From assembly GCA_905220665.1 (NCBI GenBank), contig CAJNAR010000166.1:1-64000 (forward strand): a stretch of DNA of 64,000 nucleotides, written 5' to 3'. How positions within the stretch are numbered: position 1 is the first letter of the stretch; every line of letters starts with the position of its first letter. Origin of the DNA: Albugo candida (Eukaryota > Oomycota > Peronosporomycetes > Albuginales > Albuginaceae). The translations under genes and the position numbers were made by a program. Under the pieces are notes generated by a model. The model was not told the DNA's origin. It did no database searches and was given only the letters and a program-made list of their open reading frames with translations. Positions 47,791 through 58,614 of this stretch are shown in pieces.

Positions 47791-49965
47791 TTACGTCTTG
47801 GATACGGCTGCAGTGCCCCAAGTGCTGCAATACGAGCATTGGTTCAAACTTACCGCTTGACTAATCACATTTTCTAATCTAGTATCTCGTCGCCTTTCAG
47901 CAAATCGGTAAGGAAGTTTGCCAATTGATGCGCTGTACTGCAGCAAGAGACGCGTGATTCTATAGTTCCCGGTCAACAAAGCCGCATCCAATGGATAAAT
48001 ACCATTATCTTTTGGTAAGTGAACGTTTGCTCCAGCACGTAAAAGGGATACAACGATACTTGTATGTCCTTTTTGACACGCTTTGAAAAGAGCTGTCGTA
48101 CCGTGAATTGTTTGTTTATCCAGCATCGCTCCATGCGTGATTAGCAATGACACCATATTTTCATGACCTTCTTCTGAGGCAATATATAGCGAAGTCAAGC
48201 CTGAACATGTACATGCATTGATATCGGCACCTTCACGCAATAGAATTTCTACTACTTGTAAATGTCCCATTCGTGTGGCGATATGAAGTGCTGTCGAAAG
48301 ATCGTCCATTTTTGCATGAATATCGACACTGTATTGAATGAGACACTTGATAACTTGACTTTTGCCTTCTTGTGCTGCGATATAGAGACAACTGACTCCT
48401 TTGTTGGGTCGTTTGAAGTTGGGATTTGCACCGCGTTGGAGAAGTTCAGTGACGACGAGATCATGACCCATCTGGCAAGCAAGGTATAGCAAAGACACTT
48501 TGCCATTTAGTAAGACCTCAACATCCAATCCTGTCAGATTGAGAATATCTGCAACAATGGACGTGTGGCCCCGCTCACAAGCGAGAAAGAGAGCTTGGAT
48601 ATATTGTATGCGTTGATACTTATTATTTCGGATTATTTGCTTTAGCGCGGGTTTTGTGTGTAGATATCGCAATACCATCGAGCGATTACTATTTCTTGCA
48701 GCAACAGCCAAAGCAGTTGCACCAAGCTCGATAGGCACATCTGGGTCAGCCCCATGTTCCAATAGAAACTCAACCATATCATTCCGGTCCATTTCTGTTG
48801 CCAAGTAAAGCGGAGTGACCTGATGATTTGTACGTCGATTTACATCAGCACCAGCTTCCACCAGGGGATAAAAAACTTGGTTTTGCTCCTTCGCGATAGA
48901 AATACACAATGGAGTTCCACCGTCCAGCTGTGTCACTTCGGTGTCCGCTTCTCCGAGTGACAATAACGAAAGAACGATCTTCTGTAAACCTTTGCCACAG
49001 GAAAATAAGAGGGCGGAATTGAACCCAAAACGCTGCGAAGGGATATCTATGAGTGCTTTTTTTCCTGAACGAAGAAGTGTAATTTGAAATACTGTCAAAT
49101 TTCCTCCCCGCTTTTCTATCAAAGACTCGACTCGATCTTTGTATTCAGATATGAGAGCGTTGAAATGTGCCATATCGTCAACCTGATTCAAAACGATAAA
49201 TTCAAAATCGTCCAATATGTCTTGCAAGCCAAATTCAATAAAAAGTTGTAAATGTGCTGGAGTATGAATCCCGTTTATGCTTTCGAGAGCAGGAAAATAA
49301 TCCTCTAATCCATTCACGAAGCCATATTCAGCGCGTGTATCGTACAAATCGATTGATTTCAAACAAGGATGGCAGCCAGACACTCGATAATGCGCCATGT
49401 TGCCTGTTATTCGCTTGCAATGTCTAAAGGATAGCGATCTGAGCGAATGCGATTGTGCGTTCATAATGGAAAAAAATCCGAAATCTGTGAGTTCCAGACA
49501 ATCATCGACGATCAGTTTCTCTAAATGTATCCAAAATTTGGTGACAACCATTAACAAGTCTTTATCTGTCAACGATCGCTGTCCCGAGAAATCTAATTCT
49601 CGAATACTTGAGTAATTGTAGCATATTGTTGAGCATAGTACTTGATCGATGTTCCGTTTGGTTATAGAAGAACAAATGGACATGTCGAGTCGATCAAGAC
49701 ATAAAGTTTCGATTTTAAATTTCCAATACAAACAGCATCTTTTTGCTACCTGATGATCACGAATATTGAGAAAGCTGAAAACACGGTCCGTCAAATTTTC
49801 ATCACTTAGTTGGAAATGCAGCAACGACTGCATCTGCTTGCTGTTACTATCAGCTTTATTAATTGCTTTGTAAGAATTTGTATTTCTTTTATGTCGCATT
49901 TGTCGGATAAAAACCAAATTTTCTCGCATACCGAAATAAAGCATCTCATCAAATGACCGCTTCAT
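47791..49965 (-). CDS. F-box / leucine-rich / ankyrin-repeat protein
   Basis: Read unspliced it is 724 residues. An F-box-like segment near 52-90 (LSDENLTDRVFSFLNIRDHQ) is followed by amino-terminal LRR-like units (SSIRELDFSGQRSLTDKDLL, LEKLIVDDCLELTDFGFFSI, LRSLSFRHCKRIT). From about residue 325 come ten or more ankyrin repeats (GGTPLCISIAKEQNQVFYPL, VTPLYLATEMDRNDMVEFLL, GVSCLYIAAQEGKSQVIKCL, LTSLYIASEEGHENMVSLLI). It is likely a substrate receptor of an SCF-type ubiquitin ligase, by architecture only. A 29-bp GTAAGT..TTGCAG intron (47853-47825) would switch the end to a 30-residue tail (ending LLGRKQI, stop at 47732) that looks more protein-like than the unspliced end. Confidence 0.88.
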   Translation of the reverse strand: MKRSFDEMLYFGMRENLVFIRQMRHKRNTNSYKAINKADSNSKQMQSLLHFQLSDENLTDRVFSFLNIRDHQVAKRCCLYWKFKIETLCLDRLDMSICSSITKRNIDQVLCSTICYNYSSIRELDFSGQRSLTDKDLLMVVTKFWIHLEKLIVDDCLELTDFGFFSIMNAQSHSLRSLSFRHCKRITGNMAHYRVSGCHPCLKSIDLYDTRAEYGFVNGLEDYFPALESINGIHTPAHLQLFIEFGLQDILDDFEFIVLNQVDDMAHFNALISEYKDRVESLIEKRGGNLTVFQITLLRSGKKALIDIPSQRFGFNSALLFSCGKGLQKIVLSLLSLGEADTEVTQLDGGTPLCISIAKEQNQVFYPLVEAGADVNRRTNHQVTPLYLATEMDRNDMVEFLLEHGADPDVPIELGATALAVAARNSNRSMVLRYLHTKPALKQIIRNNKYQRIQYIQALFLACERGHTSIVADILNLTGLDVEVLLNGKVSLLYLACQMGHDLVVTELLQRGANPNFKRPNKGVSCLYIAAQEGKSQVIKCLIQYSVDIHAKMDDLSTALHIATRMGHLQVVEILLREGADINACTCSGLTSLYIASEEGHENMVSLLITHGAMLDKQTIHGTTALFKACQKGHTSIVVSLLRAGANVHLPKDNGIYPLDAALLTGNYRITRLLLQYSASIGKLPYRFAERRRDTRLENVISQAVSLNQCSYCSTWGTAAVSKT

Positions 49966-51409
49966 TATTTACCAATTCCCTCCGAGCACAAAGTATGTGA
50001 TTTGATTGTGCTGCAATAAGACCACCGAATCTTTGTGCTCGTGTTCAGCAATGAAAGTGTAGAAAAGACAAAGATCGACAACTTTGTAGGAAGACCATGT
50101 CATCACAAAATGTTTATCTAAATAGATTTTGACCAAAATAAACCTCTCTTTTGTATTGATGTTTGTATGAAAGATTGGTCTCTAGCGAGGTTTTTGTGAT
50201 ACTCGTTGATAAGATCTGATGATCTGAGCGAAAAAGAATAGGAACCAAAGACGAAAACCTATCGATCACAAAAGCCTTTTCTTTTCAATGTGAGGAGGTA
50301 AGCAATAGCAGCTGCTTTTGCGTCCATAAGTATGTATATAGCAGCTGCGGAGCCTTTTATAGCAATTTTTATGATGAAGTCGTCTTACACCAATCGAGTT
50401 TTGATGTGATCACCGTGTGGTGGAAAGTGATCGATTTAGATACGGTGATCACACCCTTGTGTCTCACATGCTACTTCTAAATGCGTGATCGAGAAAGACC
50501 CGCTTCTTTTTTGTCGCAATCTTATAACTTACGCTGTAAGCTGCGTAAATACTTCTTTTTCAGCTTTGTTCTAGAGTAAATTGTCACATCCTGTCAAAAG
50601 TAGTCCATTGTCAGCGCTCTGACTGTCAGCGCTTTGACATATGGTGCAAGCAAGACCAGTAAACGTGCAGCATGCAAAAGCGGTTCATTTAATGGCTACA
50701 CAAGCCTGACTACATTTTTTGTGTATTTGCATAAGAAAGGCAGTCACTCGACTTGGAGCTGTATTCAAAAGTGCTGCTTCCAGGTAATGCCAATGAAAGT
50801 TAATGAATTTCGACATTGGTACAATACCTAATGCTGTCTTGTGCGTGCCGATGTTCATGAGGTAATCTTAACAAGTTCACGCGATGAGCCTTCATACAAC
50901 GAGTATATAGCTTTTAGTCATTGTCATCCTCGCTTCTATAGCCTCAATTCGTGTCAAGTCATCGCCTTGGACAGAACATGAGAAATGCGTTGTAAACACG
51001 GCCGAGTTAGAGCATTGACCTATTCAAGTGCAGTCATACTTTGGGCTTGCTCCTCCACTTATCATATGTGCGTAATAGTCGGGACGCTTGTAATGGACAA
51101 ATCTAGATTACATAAACATAAGCTTTTTCTCTCACTTCACATATTGCTGTCTGTTGCAAAAAATGATCGTTGGATAAACTCTTACAATATACAGAGTCGA
51201 CTAACGATTATGTTTTATAGGCACAAAGACAGCCACAAGCAGCGAAATAAATGATTTATTCATACAATTCGCATATTGATGTCTCACGTTTGGACTCTTT
51301 GGTTGTTTTGTACAAACTCTCAAGTTGTGTGCTCTTTGTGAGTAAGGAGCACACGTGAAGAGAACGATGTAGATCGACTATCATCTCATATCAATCCAAG
51401 TGTAGCTCG
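49966..51409. other. Long intergenic region, no gene seen
   Basis: Short open stretches at 50634-50831 and 50985-51254 look random. An inverted repeat is annotated separately. CAGCTGC occurs twice near 50310-50352. Confidence 0.5.
50405..50453. other. Perfect 12-bp inverted repeat, 25-nt spacer
   Basis: TGTGATCACCGT at 50405-50416 and its exact complement ACGGTGATCACA at 50442-50453. Each arm contains the palindrome GTGATCAC and a third TGATCG lies in the spacer. The site is 440 bp upstream of the F-box/ankyrin start. It may be a hairpin or paired protein-binding site. Confidence 0.6.
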
Positions 51410-51884
51410 TTACTTTTCTGGTTGGACCCACTCGATAGTTCCGTTGGCGTGGATTAAGAGTCCACCAAGTCGAGAATGTGTAGATGTCTTCTCCTTCAAG
51501 CCCAAATTCGACCAAATTCGATGTTTGACAAGCATAGAAATTTGCGCTCTTTTTGCTGTTAGTGCGTCTTTATCGAAGGGTTCCAGTAGTACAAATGCCT
51601 CATTTGAAACTACGTCTGAGAAGATAATATCAGTAGCAGCACATTTGACAATGATACGTCTGAAAGTAGATACCTTGCCCGATTGATTCAACTGCTTCCT
51701 CATCACCAAGCGAAGCTTCATCCGATTGTGCTCCTTCGTCGTCAGGGTAGGTGGATGCACAATTTTCGGATCTTGTTGAGCTGTTGGTCGTGGTATTCTC
51801 TGGAGATGGTGGGGCATCAAAATCATTCTTGCGATAAGCAGGGCGTTGACCTATATCAAGTTTATCATTCGTTGTCCTGCTCAT
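51410..51884 (-). CDS. Small hypothetical gene with a frame break
   Basis: An acidic Ser/Asp/Glu-rich N-terminus starts at ATG 51884 (MSRTTNDKLDIGQRP) and stays open for 70 codons to ..EEAVESIGQ. The C-terminal part (FRRIIVKCAATDIIFSD to IEWVQPEK, stop at 51410) is in a different frame that begins near 51660. No GT-AG intron of credible length joins them. Either there is an unresolved intron, a frameshift, or a sequence error. No domain was recognised. It lies 108 bp downstream of the capping-enzyme stop on the same strand. Confidence 0.5.
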
Positions 51885-51992
51885 TTTGTGAGCTGCTTCT
51901 CACCGTATGTATTATTTGCAGGCGTGCATAAGCAGGTCGAATTGCATGCACAATGAGAAAAATGGCAAAATCGTCCGCGCTGACAGACTCCT

Positions 51993-53831
51993 TTATTCTG
52001 GAAATCGTAGCAAACACCGGCTCCTGGCGTTCACACGATGAGTATAGTTATCGCATGCGAAAGTGTGCAAATTACCACTTCGCTGCTTCTTGTTGGTCGT
52101 TAGGTCTTTATGCTGTACACATTGATATTTTAGCATTCCAACATGACCAAGGCGCCATACTGAGTGATACCTCTTGCATTGGTCCAGAGTCACCAACGCG
52201 TACTTTCGCTGCTGACAAACCAGACTTTCTCTTCTCTTCTGAAAACACAAGTCCCAATTCTTCCATCTGTATATTCTCAGAAAAAGCTTGCTCAACCAGA
52301 GATACTAGGCTTTTCTCCCATGGAGCATTTCTATCCGAAGCAGTACGAACGAATCTCCAGCCCCCTTAATGAATAACTTATAACCGAACATTGTTTCACC
52401 ACAAAAAGTGAATATACCTTTCCGCCATCCCTGACCCTGTGCTGTGTCATTAAATTCCGGATCGCCAACATCCCATGATTTATTTTCATTAGAAGGAACA
52501 AAGGTCAACCATTCCGCGTCATATACACACTGAATGATTCGTGTCGATGCTTTTTTATCTTGCCGGAAATGGTCATTTTGCTCTATAGTCAACGTAAGAA
52601 CGTCCGCGTTGGATACAGTTCTACGCTAATACCTTTAGAAAAAGTGATCCAATCGTAGAAAACTGGTGTGCGTTTCTCATGCGACATCAGCTTGTACCCT
52701 GTCGTCGGCGGTCGACCACGCCACTCGACTCCGAGTTGAAAATCAACGGTTACCAGTGGCGCCGGAGTCCAATGGAATAGATTATTAGTTTGACCTGGCT
52801 TGTAAGGTGACGATACTGGTGTGAAGCTCAATCCAGCATTTTGTCTGGTTTGGGACACTCTTGGTATGATGCTTCGTATCACATGCTCGATGCGCGAAAC
52901 CGGGTACATCGATGGAACTACTAGCTGGAAAGGATCAGGTGGTTGACCCTTCGGAAGCGGGATTGACTTTCGCGGTCCAACCACATCGTTTTGCAGCAGC
53001 TGATAATGAGCCTGTCATGAGTCAAGCGTAGATCAAGTGATAATGCAACGCACTTTGAGGCGATCCTGTAGTTTGGAAGACATGACTGGGGTTCCATTGA
53101 GAAGTATGATATCATATGCTAAAAATGATAAGGCTGTTTTCGTCCCATCCTAAAAACGCAAGTAGGACAATAGCGCATCAATGGTAGTGAGTACTGAATG
53201 AGACCTTATCAGAGACCAATAAGCCGTCTAATAGCGTCCATTGATGAGGTACGATAACATGACGGTCAACTCCTGGTTGCAATCGGTCCGGACGAACGGG
53301 ACAGAATAGGATGAGTTCACGCATCTCATAATTTGGACTGATAAGGTAGCATCGCCCTTGTAGAAGGAGAACTAAATATCTATTTGATTTATTATAATAT
53401 CAGGAAAATTGTTATGTTATATGCACTACAAACCTGCAACCGACAGACTTCTCACACACAAAGTAAGACTGCTCTCCCACGTGGCTTAAATTTGAGCGAA
53501 GAAGCGTTTGTGGAATAGTCATTGGCGCTATGGAGGTGTCATTCCATCCGATAATGCCATTGATCTGCCGCTGAATGTGCTTTTGTGTGTTTATATGAAC
53601 TGGTTGGCCGATTTCGGGAGGCAAGTTGGCATCGACCGATAATGAAAGCGTGTTGGCAATTACTGACATGTGAAAGGCCAAATATGGCTCATGCCGGTAT
53701 GTAGTTTCAGAGGTAAAATGCTGTGAAGATATAAGAAAACGAAGGTAAATTTTGAAGGTAAAAGAAACTATCCACAGGCGTATTTCTATATGAACACATA
53801 AATGAGAAGCAGTGACCCTACCTTTGTACAT
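51993..53831 (-). CDS. mRNA-capping guanylyltransferase, motif I altered, frame uncertain
   Basis: Exons in transcription order with supported boundaries: 53720-53434, about 53356-53205, 53149-53054, 53011-52633, 52582-52418, 52364-52171 and 52112-51993; a first exon may begin at ATG 53831. Nucleotidyltransferase motifs are visible: motif I region YFVCEKSVGCR, GRCYLISPNYEMREL, motif III LLDGLLVSDK, motif IIIa/IV LSFLAYDIILLNG, motif V NLFHWTPAPLVTVDFQL, and motif VI GGWRFVRTASDRNAPW. The protein would add the 5' GMP cap to nuclear mRNA. Motif I should read K-x-D-G; here Asp is Val. The canonical splice after GGTTGCAG does not keep the frame of the next exon. It may be a pseudogene, or there may be a sequence error or unusual splice. 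No triphosphatase domain was seen upstream. Confidence 0.7.
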
Positions 53832-54102
53832 CTCGTTGATCGCTGGCGCGTAATTTCGTATACATAGTGAAGTTGTCGACGAAATGACGATGTGAAATCT
53901 TAGCAACTGAAGAATTTTAATAGACGATGGATTCCCATGATCTGAAGTTGCAAGAAACGCGTTATATTTAGTAACATTCCAACAACTGGTCCTTTGGACG
54001 ACTTAAAAATGTGCATCTGATCGCTAAGCTGCTTCACCCAAGGCCGAATGAACATGAAGCCTTCCATTCTTCTTTCGTACTCGCGTATTGGAAGCCACGC
54101 AT

Positions 54103-55460
54103 TCAGCGTAGCGTCGATACAGCACGCAAGCCGTTCTTGACTTGAGTGATAGAATAGGTTGGTGCATTGTGTGTTGGAACCATCATGTACAGGCTAGACA
54201 TGCCGCACCTCTGGATATCGATGATCGTATACAGCCTTGTGTACAACTGCCGCTCCCTTCGTCACTGCATCTGGCTTCACGTATCCCGCTTCGCCATTTC
54301 TACGCTTTGATATAAGCATTTAAAGCTTCTCTGAAGTTTCTAGTTACCCATACGAAAACACAAGCTATTCGACCTTGACCGTACCATCTAATACTTCATA
54401 TCTGACGGAAACAATTAGAATATTGTGTACTTTTGCTTGGACATAGCGCCCGTGTACATGCGGGTGGTTATCCTCACATTAACAGATCCATTGTAGCAGC
54501 AGACACTTCTCGAAGTTTGATAAAAGTGACCTCACACATACTTCAAATTTTGATGCATGGCAGCCCACAATGGTCTTCTGCATATGACAAATGGTAGAGC
54601 AAGTGGTAACTATCCCATACCTTGCGAGATCTGGCTATAACGCAGAATGAATACACAGTGCTTGCATCTGCGTGAGTGTCAGGTGCACCGGAGCTCCTGA
54701 CGTTCACTGACTTTGTGACCTTCCGTTGGCGCGGTATAATTGCGCTCGAAGTGTTGTAAATGTTGCACGCAAATATATTTCCCAGTATATAAAGCAAATG
54801 CCCTCTTTATGTTATTAGCTTTATAGGTCACCCCACACTCGTTTTCGATTGGTGGTAGCTCCTCTCCATACTTGATGGTCAGAAGTGCTGGTTTTCTGAT
54901 CTTAGTGCGATGCACAACGCTATGAAAGCACCAGTAACAAAAGTCAGATATGCTGCAGGGTGGGGCTGGTGTTGGATGAGGGCGTCTCCGTCATCTCCGT
55001 CTGAGCTACAATGTATACTGCGGCCTTTTATCGCTCGAGAAGCTTTCTAAGCGTAACGTCATGGCTTTCATACGGATTCGCACAAAAGTTTGACTAAAAG
55101 GATTGATATCGGCTTGTGGACGTGCACTTGCCGTGTTCACCGGAATACAAATTGTTTGGTGATCATAATCACTGGACTAGCTGAAAATTTAATTAGCTTG
55201 AAAGATTGCAGCATCCTTCTAAACGTATTTGAAGTTATGTTCTATTGAGAACAAAACGCATGACCGACCACATCGACAATGACGAAGTACGCGCTACTCG
55301 ATTGATACCGTGGCAAGCCAAAAAAACTGGATATGTAATTTTCAGTTAGAATAGGTTCGTGCTCGCATTCGACCCGCCATGCCTTACGTGCGATCGTCCT
55401 CGATTTATTGATTTCTTCAAGAATCGACATGCAATCACGTTCGTCAGGTTCGTCAGACAT
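54103..55460 (-). CDS. Nine-exon gene, unknown function
   Basis: Exons in transcription order: 55460-55265, 55180-55141, 55093-55010, 54952-54720, 54667-54621, 54577-54507, 54401-54374, 54339-54281 and 54235-54103. All junctions are GT-AG and phases agree, giving 296 residues from MSDEPDERDCMSILEEINKS to NGLRAVSTLR. The agreement of nine exons is the main evidence that it is real. Most introns are 43-105 bp; one, before exon 8, is only 34 bp. Segments such as GEELPPIENECGVTYKANN and SVEMAKRDTLYTIIDIQRC look protein-like, but no family was recognised. It precedes the capping-enzyme gene on the same strand. Confidence 0.55.
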
Positions 55461-58258
55461 CTACACGCAAAGTTGCAATGTTTTACCGCTTCTCAACGAC
55501 GATAAAATCGCTTAAGGACAACATCAAGCTATGGAGTTGATATAGCTCACCGCATGCTGGGAAGCGGCCTACAAACATTGATATTGTAGCGCTTTTAAAA
55601 ACAATATAACAGCGTGCTTTGCAGTGTTTACGAGTGAGAGACCAAATCATAAACGCAGTCGTATAACCATGGATAAATGTACAGCCATGGAGGACGGCTT
55701 GTGAACTTCATCGAATGCACGAATGCTGTTGAATTTATAAATGTTTACAGCTTCAAAAAAAGTCTGTCCTGTATCGATGAGCATTTCTCGACGGTCAACC
55801 GTAAGGGTCTCTCGCAACTCTGTTGAAAATCAAACCAATGGATTCTAACAGTTGATGGCTCACAACCCAAAAAACGTAGCTATCTCTAAAAAACCGAAGC
55901 TAAGCAAAGATGCACAATGTGAGAAGAGAAATCCTGATTCGTGAATCCATGGTCCACGCACTGTTTGGTGAGCATGCAGAGTATGGGAATTGTTCATCTG
56001 GGTGGTGCAGGAGCACTCATCAAAGCGATCAAAGATATCGTGATGCTACATCTCCTTGAAATTGGGCTACAAAACGAACGACCGCTGCTCCACGTTGAAT
56101 TTAAGAGAAGCGGCAAGATACAATTTTCTTTCACGGATCGACATACAAGAGCAGTAACGTCATCCACCCTTCGTTATTCTCCAGTACTTTTGAATGAGGT
56201 GTTCCCGGAGCACCCAAAATACAAACATTTGCAAAGTTGGTTGACGAACGTAAGTGTGCCATACTAAACTACAATGGAAACCTATAAACACATGACGAAC
56301 TAATTAGCGATGTATCCTTCTCTGTATAACTTGAATGGAATCAGATAATGTATGGGCTCTCGCACATTGTGCCAATTATAGAACTGTCGTGTTACGGTGA
56401 TTTATCAATCTTGTAATCTTCTGGAAATGATACAACTGGATGTATTATCACTCGTCTCACTCTTTCATTCCGGAGGAAAAAGAAATTGGTAGATTAGTTG
56501 CTCACTTTCAAACCTTTCTTAACTATGCACAAACCATTGCATCGATCAACGAAGACGGCCCGCATCATTATCAAAAGCTTCGCAATGGTCGCGATCATGT
56601 CACTTGACTAAAGTGCGCAGTGCTCATTTCTCAATGTTTTGCGAAGAGGGCGACAATACCACGCATATGATATGGTATTTTCAGCGATACTGTAGCCTCC
56701 CTCTGAATCCTTTGTGGATAAAACTAATCAGCTAAAAGCATATACAGTTTACAAAGGAGAGAGTTGGAAATCCCTCTCCAATCGAGGCACCTTACCATCA
56801 CGTTTGAAATTTACCGTCCTTCTTTGCGCTGGCTGGAATTGTGGACTATTAGTCATCTACAAGTTAACGGATTCGCAGATTTATCGTCATTTTCCGAAGG
56901 CGTCGAATAGCAGTTGGTGACAGATGTTCAGGTAATAAAGTATAGCTGTCTTTATGCTCTAGTGCAACTAAGCCCGTGGTCATTCGCGCAGTAAAGGAAA
57001 GCGCTAACGGTAGAGGGCTGTAAAGGGCAATACTGCTGCAAGTGTCTGAAAGCAGGCGACTTAAAAGTAGCTAGCTAGCTTTATTGCTTTGTGGATAAAT
57101 AAGCACGCCAGGAAGTTTCTGAAATGCTGCTGGAAATTCTTTCGGAGATCTTTAGAACGTTGCAAAGTGTCAAATATGGGGTACCAGCTCGGGTTCAAGT
57201 GTTCTTTTCTAAACTCCAACTCATTGACGGACGCCATCAGAATCAGCATATCGTGATTTTACTTCAAAGCGATTGTCTTTGTTTTGATTCCCTTGCCATA
57301 TTTTGATTACCATTAATCGGTAAATTCTGAAAAGAAGTTTGCTGTTCTGTCTCTCTCTACCCAACTTCAACCATCGACGAGAACTTGCGGATTAAGAGGA
57401 TAGACATGAGTACTACCTTTCTATCATTTTTTTGGAATCTCTTTACTTTCATACTTTTAGGAACCGTACAAACGATAAACACAAAGACTTGCTGTCTAAA
57501 AAGTATATTGGGAACTCTGTTAGCAACTATCTTATGTCTCTCTGCGACCTTTCACTGCCTACGAATATTTAGGAGTGGTGACCTTCCCCAGTGGAGGTCT
57601 TTAACTTACCGTCGCTGCAATCAGTAGATCCGGTTTTCAAGACATACTATATCTTCAACCACCATTTCGAGTCTCAGGCAGGTCAATGTATAAGAACGCG
57701 CTACCTGCGTTCATGAAAACGTAGCATTAGCACCCGTTTACCATCACCATCTGCATGACGCTATAATTACAGGAGGCATCTGCTTTCACTACAGTGATCA
57801 AGTGAAGCTTGATTGCAATACATTGAGAATTTGGTTAGATCGAGAATGCCAAGCGTGAGAAATTGTTTATAGTCGCATGGGAATTAGTATGTACTCATTG
57901 GACCCTTGACCGGGAACCAAGCGAATGACAACATAACTTTTAATAACTCGTTGCTAGATACAGCACTAGCTAGTATCTTTGTGTTCCGCCTCCACAACTT
58001 GACTATTTCGTGCAACCCCGGAAATTTGAGCAATGATGGGTTGGGTATCCATCCCAAGGTTAGGTCACGCGTATCTTTCATATCTTTCCATAAAAACCGG
58101 TACCAGAGAGGATCTAAAATAATACACTTTTGATTTTGCAGTTATCGGAGTCGAACAATCCCGAAGCCGCAACAGTGAAGACTTGTTCAGGAGTGAACAA
58201 GATGTCAAAGTTAACTTTAGCTCGTTACTTGTTTTCTTTAGAATAAGTTCTGAAAGAA
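55461..58258. other. Weakly coding region, no gene assigned
   Basis: Plus-strand pieces at 55671-55706, 55941-56267 (MGIVHLGGAGALIKAIKDIV..) and about 56440-56600 (SFIPEEKEIGRLVAHFQTF, ..INEDGPHHYQKLRNG) look locally protein-like and some are bounded by GT-AG sites, such as GTAAGT after LQSWLTN at 56250. I could not join them into one frame. It may be an eroded gene or an unrecognised multi-exon gene divergent from the one starting at 55460. From 57.0 to 58.2 kb nothing was identified. Confidence 0.35.
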
Positions 58259-58510
58259 AACGTTTTTATTGGTGAAGATTATAAATACAAACGAAGACAT
58301 GTACGAGGAGCTCAGTTGAAGGTGTCTATATTACTAGAATTAGACTAACTGACTTCTCTAGTTGCCTAGGCTACCTAAGATAACATATATACATATAAAA
58401 AACGTTTCGTGAAATACCTGTGAGAGATGATCAAATGTCGTCTCGTTGATAATCTCGTATCGTAGTAGCCTCAGCACCCTTAATACGAGACTGTGTCCAG
58501 CTTGTAAATG

Positions 58511-58542
58511 CTGTAAAGCTGTAAAGTTGTAAAGTTGTAAAA
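58511..58542. repeat. 8-bp microrepeat in LINE 3' region
   Basis: Four consecutive octamers CTGTAAAG, CTGTAAAG, TTGTAAAG and TTGTAAAA, preceded by a related CTTGTAAATG. They lie in the LINE 3' untranslated region, about 70 bp past the ORF2 stop. Confidence 0.85.
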
Positions 58543-58614
58543 ATGGTCCAAAAGTACCGTGATTTGCAAAGTGGTGTGCGCCACACTAGGCGGAATAATG
58601 CCCTCCACCTAGGA

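Noticed and set aside
53900..54190. Minus frame WLPIREYERRMEGFMFIRPW as an exon of the capping enzyme
   Set aside because: It overlaps the better supported last exon of the nine-exon gene in a different frame and could not be spliced into the guanylyltransferase frame.
55941..56267. Alba-like domain protein
   Set aside because: The resemblance is limited to one helix-strand pattern and flanking exons could not be joined in frame.
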